Source: Venturia oleaginea (lineage: Eukaryota > Ascomycota > Dothideomycetes > Venturiales > Venturiaceae). From it: a stretch of 64,000 bases of DNA. A program made the position numbers and the translations under genes. This document shows, in pieces, positions 56,142-64,000 of the stretch. The notes below the pieces were generated by a model. The model was not told the DNA's origin. It worked only from the letters and a program-made list of their open reading frames with translations, and did not search any database. Location: the NCBI GenBank assembly GCA_013176395.1, contig JABMLP010000015.1, positions 186,001-250,000 of the forward strand, given 5' to 3'. Position 1 is the first letter of the stretch, and each line of letters opens with the position of its first letter.

Positions 56142-57685
56142 GCATCATTTGATTCCTCTATGATAGCAATATGCAATCCAGGTATGTTTATTACCATCTA
56201 GAGTACTGGTCTCGTGCAGAGCCAAAATCTCGCACTTTGTGGAGCTGGTTCCTTGAAAAGACTCGCAAGATTTAAAGCTATTGATACGTGCCATCTTCGT
56301 GTCCGTCTTTTGTTGTAGTTCTACAGATGTTTCGTTTTACTGCATGTAGAATTGTAGTTGAAACTTTTGCATCAATGCTCAAGTATGTTCCAAAGAGACT
56401 CATTGAGAACTTAGAGAAATTATACCGAACAGTCCCTTTTGCGTCCAGTGCTGTTGATTCTCTGGAAATTTCAACGCGAAGATTTTCCTCAAGGCCTAAG
56501 GCCAAAAGCTGCCTGAATTACCATTCACCAATTAGATGGCCGTATTCCGCCAACCTCATTCCTATCAAGCTTGGCATAGTGTTTTCACGGTCTTCTTTCC
56601 ACTGTAAACAAAATTCGAGCGTACTATGTAAATTTTGCTAAGAAGGCACGGGAAGCCAAGAGAAAGTTTACCAATCAACCAATGGAATCCCAATCTGCGA
56701 TCCACTTTGGCGGAAGCCCCCCGGCCTACCCGCGGTTCTTCGACTTCTCCATCCAATTATACCGCTCTCTCTCCGCCCGATCAAAGTCAAAGCGTGGTCC
56801 TGATCACATGATACTGGTCCAAGCTCAAGAATCTTTTCATACTTATACCTGCGATTTCTCTTCCTTTCAAAGATTAGTCGACTTGTGAGTTCCAACCTCA
56901 ACCCATACATTTTGCCTCCCACATCGCTAACACAATCCACAGTACTTCATAGAATCATTTCTATAGTAAACTTCTCTCATTGAGTTTTCAATTTGAGCTG
57001 CAGACCACACTCTGGCTGATGAGTTCTGACCTCGCTGCACTAGAGTGATATTGCTTTTAACTGAGTTTATTGGATCGACTTCGGTTGATCTGGAGATGAT
57101 CTCTGTCTTTTGTTAGTTTTGTGTTCGCACTGCTGACCTGAGACGTGCGGTGATGGTGTTCTGACAGACGTTCTTTTCATTGATAGTTTCACTTGCGAGT
57201 GGGACGTTGAAGAAGAGGGTTTCCCCTCGTGTGTCCTGGGCTGATGCCGCGTTTCTCCCTCCAACTAGTTGGTTGTATGCAATTTCTTCATTGCTGCTTC
57301 AATACTGGCTATACAGTTGTGGATCTTGCTACTTCGTCGTTCAGCTCGAGATGACAAGCTCAGCCATGCGACTTCCGATCGATCTGTTTTATGGGGCAGG
57401 GCACGTCAATGAATGTAACTTTTCATCAACGATATGATTAGCGGCGCCGTAGTTGTATTTGGGATTACCTCTGTAGTCTGCCAGTGATTGCATTGCGAAT
57501 GAAGAAACTATGCAACTGAAGAATTCGCGCTCGGGGAGCTTGAGCAGTTACTTACTCGCTACGTGAGAATGATAATAGGTATCTTATCATATGGTTGTAT
57601 ACACGCAGTATCCAATTGACTGATTGGTTCCATCGCGTCGCCCAAAAAATGTTGGCAACTGAAAACTTCACCCTACCTCGCAGCC
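56142..57685. other. 1.5-kb stretch without a supported gene
   Basis: Several short frames, for example 56278..56505 (minus) and 56682..56888 (plus), have moderately protein-like composition but no recognisable domain or splice partner. The right end is the ELP6 promoter. Confidence 0.4.
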
Positions 57686-58878
57686 ATGACCAACAATTCT
57701 CGAATCCCTCCACTGCTCGAACCGTACATCGTCTCTCCGCCAGAAGACAGTCTAATCCTCCTCACATCTACACTCGGCACCAGCGCCAACTGGATCCTGA
57801 CTCGATACCTATGCAGCTCTTTGGCAAGTAATGCCGGGAGGCTAGCTTCAACAGTCGCGAGAATACGGGGACCTGAACAACCAAAATTCGCGAACCGACG
57901 CGTCGAATACCACAAACGGTATAGTAGGCGACGACTATGCTGTAGTCTTTGTGAGCTGGATGAGAGACTGGGACTTTTGGAGGGCGGAAGGACGACGAGC
58001 AGCGGTATGTTGGGATGCTTGGAGATGTGGTGGCATGCAAATAATGTTTGAGGAGATACGGCTAATGATACTTCACACAGGGACTTGATCTTGCACAGCT
58101 GTCACAGAACAAGAGACTGGCATTTGTGGATGGTTTAACAGGCCTGTATTCTGTTGAGCCGCCGGTTTCGAATTCACAACCACCTCCGATTCGAGAAGCA
58201 GCTCCTTCAATTACGACGATTCCTGGACGAAGTACTATACCTCTAAGACAACCTCCTGGCTCGACGAGAGGGCCTGCGACCGCAGAAGCAGCCCCGATAT
58301 CAAGACCCGTTCCCGCGCAAGCTATATCCTCCAATATGTTCAAGCTCAAGTCGACCGATGTCTCTCACACAAGAACAGTGATTGAAGAGGCTATAACTTC
58401 ACTCGGCGCAAATACCTCCTCCCAAATCCCCGCACCTTCTTCACAAGAGGTCATTCTCATACTGGATGCCCCAGACGTACTACTGTCCTTACAAACACCC
58501 GCAAGCACCCCTACAATGACTATACAGTCCCTGCTATTTACATTACGCTCGAATCCCTCCATACACTCGACAGTCGTGTCTCTTTCTTCAGACATCAATG
58601 CTCCGCCCTCAGATCTACCCACAGGACACATACCTTCGCCAATGGAGATAAACACACAGGTATTCCTAGTAGGAACGGCACATGAGGCAGATCTTATCGT
58701 GGGATGTAGAGGACTGGACACAGGCGGTGCTGGCGATGTGAGCGGCGTGATCAGAATCACAAAGGGCGCAGAAGATGCGGGCGAAGGAAGGCAGGAATGG
58801 AAAGAGCAAGAGCTGCTATATTTCGTCAAAGGAGATGGAGACGTGAAGGTCTGGGAAAGAGGTGCCGGAGTTGGTTGA
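57686..58878 (+). CDS. ELP6: Elongator complex subunit ELP6
   Basis: Exons 57686..57827, 57925..58004 and 58081..58878, with consistent phases, encode 339 aa. Elp6 is a RecA-like subunit of the Elp4/5/6 ring, which helps Elongator modify wobble uridines in tRNA. The start (PPLLEPYIVSPPEDSLILLT) and the middle block DYAVVFVSWMRDWDFWRAEG followed by GLDLAQLSQNKRLAFVDGLTGL match the family. A long Pro/Ser/Thr-rich insertion (about residues 105-165) is typical of filamentous fungi. The RecA-like core continues with VILILDAPDVLLSL and ends in ELLYFVKGDGDVKVWERGAG. As usual for Elp6 no Walker A motif is present. Intron 1 (97 nt) has the weakest support. Confidence 0.88.
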
Positions 58879-59148
58879 GCACCGCATGAACGATGATGAT
58901 AAAATCCGCCCGTAGAATTTAATGCATACTTCGGAATCCGTACCTAGGATGCAGTATCTTGCATATGCACACCTTCTGCATCTCTTCTCGTCCAACATCC
59001 AAATACGGCTATTTTAGAGCTGATCGTCCCATCCATTCGGAACGGCGGGTGCTGCAAACATTCAGCTAACCTTCAGCTTCAGCTTCGCCTCCAGGAAACA
59101 TCAATTACTTTGCTTTGCACTTCCACGCGACAGCTCTCTTCAACTACA

Positions 59149-59798
59149 ATGAATTTCTCAATCTCCCTCCTCCAGCTCTTTGGTCTTTCCCTCGCGCCAA
59201 CATTCGTGACACCACAAGGCCTAAATGTCACAGCCATTTCGGCAACTAACGGCGTCTCGGTCCTTGAATGCTGGTCTCTAACCAGCGCACCTCGCAACTT
59301 CGCCGGCGCAGCGAATTACGACATCGGAAACTTTCAAAATGCATTCGTTGGTGTCATTGCTCCGAGAACGTGGATCGGATATGCCCACGCACCAAGTGTC
59401 CAGTCCGTCCCTCCCTCTCTCTCCTTCTTTTATCAACCCTGGGCTTCCACACATCATTCATAAGAGAAAAGAAAAGAAGCAGAATAGACAGAATTCACCT
59501 TGATCAAAATACTGCCTACTTATTCATAACTCACAGATTCTCCTTCGTGATATCCGGTCTTGTGCACATCCGTTTGCCCAATTCAACAACAGAAGCTTGG
59601 ATTCAAGGTGGCAAGTATGGTTTCGTCATTGCTGCGGATACAATTGAAGTGTCGAAGTTGGGACATATTACTGAGTTCCCCGGTGGTGATGATACGGTTA
59701 TTGCGCAATTTCCTGTTACGGGGGGAGTGGTGCCTGAGCATGTTGTGCTTCATGAGGGGCCTTGTGGGTTGGGGAGTGGGATTGGTGTTGGGATTTAG
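59149..59798 (+). CDS. small secreted protein with a fungal-specific beta-rich fold
   Basis: Exons 59149..59402 and 59537..59798 encode 171 aa. A signal peptide covers about the first 23 residues (MNFSISLLQLFGLSLAPTFV). The mature part (VLECWSLTSAPRNFAGAANY, then FVISGLVHIRLPNSTTEAWI) is rich in beta-strand-like segments with two Cys (C43 and C162 approx.) and an N-glycosylation site (NSTT). The intron donor is GTCCGT, unusual, but the junction restores VQFSFVISGLV without a frame change. I recognise it as a conserved secreted-protein type in ascomycetes; its function is not known. Confidence 0.72.
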
Positions 59799-60661
59799 GA
59801 GGGATCGGCTGGATGGAGGAAACGGGCGTTGAGGATTCCGCTTCAGTTGTTCAGACACGAAGCTGTCGATATTCTCTGGTGCTGTGATTACCCGAGAAAA
59901 TCAGAGCCCGGGATCATCGTGAGGATATACCATCTCTTTCATGAATTACGACTAAAAGTGCTATTGAATTTTTGGAAAACTTTGTTTACTGGAGAATAAT
60001 ACAGCCGGAAGGGTTTACTGTTGAGATGGTAGAACACTCCATAATCTACGGACTACAGCTAATTTGATTGTGAAGGAAGGTTGGTACTAGCCAACGTGCC
60101 TCGAAATTCAATCCAGCCTGCGCTCCAGAACCTCTATCCGTATCGGTTTCCAAGGATGCCGTCTCAATTTTCATCGGACGTTATTCATGAGCTCCATACT
60201 CTCGTCATATCTATCATCATGCCGCTTTGTCACGTATCCACAACACCATCTTTCCAATTCTCCGAAATTGACATTCTGGTGGTTCAAGAACACCAAGTGA
60301 ATTGTACGTAAAGGAGGGTCGTAGAAGTGTGCTCGCCGGAAAAAGTTGTAGCCATCGACATTGTGAGAGCTCGCAAGTATCCTTCCGCTGGTTTTCAGGG
60401 CCGCAATTCAAGCATGTCAGATCTTTCGCCGGGTTGAGGAGCTTCAATCAAAGGGTCATGTTCCTCCGTCGTCGTCTTCGATGACCTCTTTACCCTCCTC
60501 TTCGTCTTCGCCGATGGCCCAAATTTCAGCGCGATGCTCATGTCAAAGCCCGCTTTCTTCTTCTGTAGGTTAGATTTCGTGAAGAAAGGTCGTCTGTTCT
60601 CTCCAATGACTTCGGGTGAGCAGTTCAAACTCGTAGTCGTCATTTCTCGGTTCGCATCTGT
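59799..60661. other. stretch without a supported gene
   Basis: This follows the secreted-protein gene. Minus-strand frames near 60395..60643 lie in the same frame as the F-box fragment upstream but behind a TGA, and may be a decayed continuation of it. Confidence 0.4.
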
Positions 60662-60940
60662 TCAATCCTCTCCTGATGTGAGAGCCAGTTCTGCGCCGGC
60701 ATTCCGATGTACAAGGCAGGGAATCTTGACATTGTTCGCCATGGAGGCAGAGATACCTCGACTCTTGTAGGCGTTCGGCTCTATCCAGATGCTTCCAACC
60801 GGCCTCGTGGACAACTGTTGAGACGTATGGCGTAAGTTATATACATCCTTGCATGGAAGGTAGCTTGCGATTTGGCTGAGGAGCTCGATGGGTAGTCTAG
60901 AAAGGTGATCTTTTCCATCATTGCTGTAGCATGTCAACAA
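60662..60940 (-). pseudogene. F-box fragment
   Basis: A 92-codon open stretch with an F-box core: LSRLPIELLSQIASYLPCKDVYNLRHTSQQL. F-box proteins select substrates for SCF ubiquitin ligases. No ATG lies in frame before the F-box, and the frame meets TGA at 60662. A further 83-codon stretch (60643..60395) continues in the same frame after the stop. Either an upstream exon is missing from my model or this is a decaying copy; the latter seems more likely. Confidence 0.5.
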
Positions 60941-61164
60941 TCAAATTCATAATGCCTTTCGATATCTGTTTCGAAGGTTGTGCCTTAGATTTTGATCCCA
61001 GTGCTTTGCTTCACAACGGGTTTAGCATACCGGCCCTTTAGAACGGCATGAACATCGCAGCGAGGGTCACGTGCGGCAGTAGTGAAGTTCCTCGATCGGA
61101 CAGGTACGCATCCCATCACGTCAAACTCTGCGCAGATCTCCCGCTCGACGTCGGGAACAGTACA

Positions 61165-63998
61165 ATGGACAAATCGGTGGAGAAGGCCTTGTCCAGCGAA
61201 GCAACAGACGCGTGCCAGCAACTCTACAACATCATTGTATGCCCTAATGATCCCATGTTGCGTCGCCTCAACTGACACGCCTGACAGAGGAACTTCGCCA
61301 CCAAGAAAGGCCAGATTGGAAAGAAGGCTCCTACGAATGCCTGTGCGAACGCGCTCTTAAGCTTTTTCCTCAATGATAACCACTCGAAAAGGACGCGTCG
61401 ATGGGTCCAGTCCCCTTCTTCAGCGGTGCAGAGATCTTGTCTGACTGCTTTCTAGGTTGGTATACTGCTAGAATCCATCGTCGCCAAGATACCTGCGCTT
61501 CGTCAATATGTCCTTGGACTGACGAACCTACTGCCGTTTCTCGGGAGATTGGTCACTCGAGACGACGAGGAGTTCAAACTCGTGAGCGCAACGCTCATCC
61601 GCGCTCTTGCTGGAAGTGATACCCAAAGATTGTCCCTCTTCTGGCCAGCCGACGAGTTGAGCTCCAGTCAGATCAGACGCTTTCCACTCACTGACGCGTC
61701 TTCTGGCAAGCAATGGATAGAGGACCTGACGTCTTTCATGGATGACTCCTTTTCACAGAACAAGGCATTCAATAGGTAACTGACCGCCACTGGCATTGTG
61801 GAGATTGAGCTGACGATACAAAGCCAGACACGGCTTCAAGTTAACTTCATTCAGGCTGTCGACATCCATGGCGCTGGACCTAAGGGAATCGACGTCCATA
61901 TCATGCCAGAAGAAGGCAGCCTGTACATGATTCTGCAAAATAGCATCACCATTATGAAGGTCCCGATCACGAGTAGCGACCCGTTCTTTCTGGACATTTC
62001 TTTCGACTTGATATCTGACGTCAAGGTCCAGACCAGTACATTGGTGGCCTCCCAAGAGCCAGGCGCCTCGGAGAACGTCTCTCAGCTTCTTCTGAGCATG
62101 GAAATAGGAGCTCAGAACCACCTCCTGTGCGTCAATGAGGGCGAAGCTAGGGCCATGCTCTTTACTTTTAACGATACCATACAGGCCAACCAAGTAGCGT
62201 TGTACATCGACGAGGAGCGCGCACAACGCCGGACGACCGGGCCCAAGATATCTATGAGTCAGCCTCTGAACATCAGTCAAGAAATTCAAGCCAGCGCTAG
62301 CCCGGAGGAGCCTGCAAAGGCAGGATCGCCACAAGCAGTGGAAATAGACGAGACTGAGCCAGCTTTCCAAGAAGCTCCTTCTGCTATAGCCCAGAAATTC
62401 CAGGTACCACAGCGCAAAAACACACGATTCACAACTGGAGGCTCGAAGAGAACGGTTACGGAAGTCGCAACGCCAGGAGCAAGGACAAGATCTGCAGGGT
62501 CAGAACTCGGTGAGGGCGTCGTGGAGGGCAATGCCCGAACTGAGGCAGAGCACCGTGATGGAGATGACACCGCCGTCAAGCCTAAAGACACAACAAGACC
62601 TACTGCTGGCAATCTTTCAATGCTCCTTTCGTCAGCACTGTCTCCTGAACCCGAAGAGCCACTCTTTCAATCAGTGATAAAGACCAGGAACAGGCCACCA
62701 GCTGTTGTTAAGGGGCCCTTTCACAGCACGAGCATCGCTGCGAAGCCGAAGGCGACAACAAATGCCAAAGGCAAACAACCCAATCAGCGCGAAGCGTTTA
62801 TCAACAAGACAATAACCGCTCGCTCTCAAGCAGTGAAGAAGACATCAACTGAAGCATCAGAGCAACCTGGTGAAGTTGCCAAGGACGAGATATGGGACGT
62901 TCCTTCTGACCCAGCCGAGCTTGAGCAAACCACAACCAAGAGTAGGAATGCCATAACAGTGACTAAAACAGGTAGGAATGCCACTCGAAAGACTCCTGCT
63001 AGGCCTGCCAAGGCGCAGGCGAACCGGAGACGGAACTGGGTGATTGAAAGTGAAACGGACTTTGAACCAGACGGTGACCAAGATGATGGCAACTTCAAGG
63101 CATCTTCCGCATGGTTGGTACCTTCGTCCTCACCGCGGCGATCGGCGCGCCTCCAAGCTTCCGCCATGAAAGAAAAACCGGCTCCTAATAAGGAATCGAA
63201 GAATTCTGTTGGTGGTGGCAAATCGCGCGAATTGCAGTTTCCCTCCTCGCCCACGAGACGTTCACCTCGCATCCGATCGTCTGGCGCGAGTCAAAGAGCT
63301 GGCAAGGTTGAGCAGGCAACAAAATCCGCTGGAATCAAGAAGAAAACAGCACCGGCAGCGGGGAGCAAACGTCGACTCCCACAAGCAAGGCAACCAGATA
63401 CACGTGGCAAGAAGCAGCAGAGTCCCATCTCATCTCGTGAAGGGGACGAGACGCCATTATCGAGTCCGCCACCACAAGATGAATCTGTGGAAACTATTGA
63501 GGCCTTCGAAAAGGCTGTTGTGGACTTCCAAACGGCGCCAGATGTTCCAGAGAATGAGGTGGTGATCAAGAAAGAGCCTGGCCGGAAGTCGAAGACGCCT
63601 GAGCAGGTAGACAAGCAGACAGTAACGCAAAAGCGCCCTATAAGCATCGCATCGAATTCAGAGAGCGAAGACAGTTCTGGGGATGATCCAGGGGTCGAAG
63701 ACATTCAGGGGGCCGCACAGCAGGTTCAGAAAGTGATACCGACCATGGTAACTAACAACATCCAGGACGACAGCAAAGCCACAAATCGAGCCGAAGCGAC
63801 AGGCGCTTGCGACGAAATCAGCGTGGTGGAAGATACATATCCTGCTACGGTCAAGGATTCATTTCCCGCGGTCAGAGATTCAAACCCTTCAGCCAAGCGA
63901 AATTCAACTCCTGAGGGCGCTTCCGATCCCACACTTGTCGACAACAAGTCAGCACGGAAAATGACCATTATAAGCTTCGATCGATCTGGTCCTCGCAA
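61165..63998 (+). CDS. large nuclear-type protein, partial at the right edge
   Basis: Exons 61165..61236, 61288..61404, 61456..61775 and 61824..63998 (continuing beyond the window) keep one reading frame through every junction. Introns are 51, 51 and 48 nt with CTGAC branch sites. About 894 codons are visible. The first ~240 residues look helical, ARM-like (LLESIVAKIPALRQYVLGLT, then FKLVSATLIRALAGSD). A beta-rich block follows (RLQVNFIQAVDIHGAG, then SLYMILQNSITIMKVPI). From about residue 330 the chain is disordered, with Ser/Pro/Lys/Arg stretches such as SSPRRSARLQAS and acidic patches. This order recalls meiotic chromosome-axis proteins (SYCP2/Red1-like), but that is a weak analogy. The N-terminal start is uncertain. 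The 2.2-kb open stretch in exon 4 is strong evidence for a real gene. Confidence 0.72.
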
Positions 63999-64000
63999 TC

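Noticed and set aside
56278..56888. Short frames on both strands near the pseudogene
   Set aside because: Composition is only mildly protein-like, no splice partners or domains; possibly decayed sequence.
60985..61278. 97-codon minus-strand frame
   Set aside because: It overlaps the exons of the large plus-strand gene, which has better splice and frame support.

Overview
This window comes from a filamentous ascomycete (Pezizomycotina). Multi-exon genes have short introns of about 45-60 nt with GT...AG ends and CTNA-type branch sites. The gene set is typical of the group: IRE1, a YOR1-like ABC transporter, TPS3/TSL1, a GEF1-like CLC, UTP13, ELP6, DPB3, a Zn2Cys6 regulator and a peroxisomal thiolase. 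Leotiomycetes is my best guess for the class, from the look of the proteins only.

Layout: 0.6-2.9 kb holds a kelch protein and a small secreted cysteine-rich protein. 3.5-7.2 kb is the ER stress sensor IRE1 (minus strand). 8-12.6 kb is sparse, with a tentative 58-aa membrane protein, a single-pass membrane protein and a candidate 412-bp MITE. 12.6-17.1 kb is a YOR1-type ABCC transporter. 18.1-22.1 kb has ornithine aminotransferase, COQ10 and a 71-aa membrane protein. 23.9-25.3 kb is an ABP140/TRM140-type tRNA m3C methyltransferase with a +1 frame change. 25.9-30.0 kb is a divergent peroxisomal pair (acyl-CoA synthetase ending in ARL; thiolase with an N-terminal PTS2). 30.5-31.4 kb is a kappa-class GST interrupted by a stop codon. 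33.6-36.3 kb is a Zn2Cys6 regulator. 38.5-42.4 kb is the divergent pair PRE1/UTP13. 42.4-44.3 kb is repeat-rich, with a 353-bp tandem duplication. 44.6-47.5 kb is the regulatory trehalose synthase subunit. 48.2-49.8 kb is a coiled-coil gene with an in-frame stop. 50.2-54.4 kb is the divergent pair CLC/DPB3. 55.4-56.1 kb is a RIP-like pseudogene. 57.7-58.9 kb is ELP6 and 59.1-59.8 kb a secreted protein. 60.7-60.9 kb is an F-box fragment. From 61.2 kb to the right edge runs a large, mostly disordered protein.

The clearest functional link is the acyl-CoA synthetase/thiolase pair. Both products carry peroxisomal targeting signals, and their 382-bp shared promoter holds a CCGAGG box, the motif used by the fungal fatty-acid regulators FarA/FarB. 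The most unusual pattern is that four otherwise normal-looking genes are each interrupted by one small lesion (TRM140, GST kappa, the Zn2Cys6 regulator, the coiled-coil gene). A fifth carries five TAA/TAG stops consistent with CpA-to-TpA mutation. Whether the four single lesions are real or sequencing errors decides how this window should be read.
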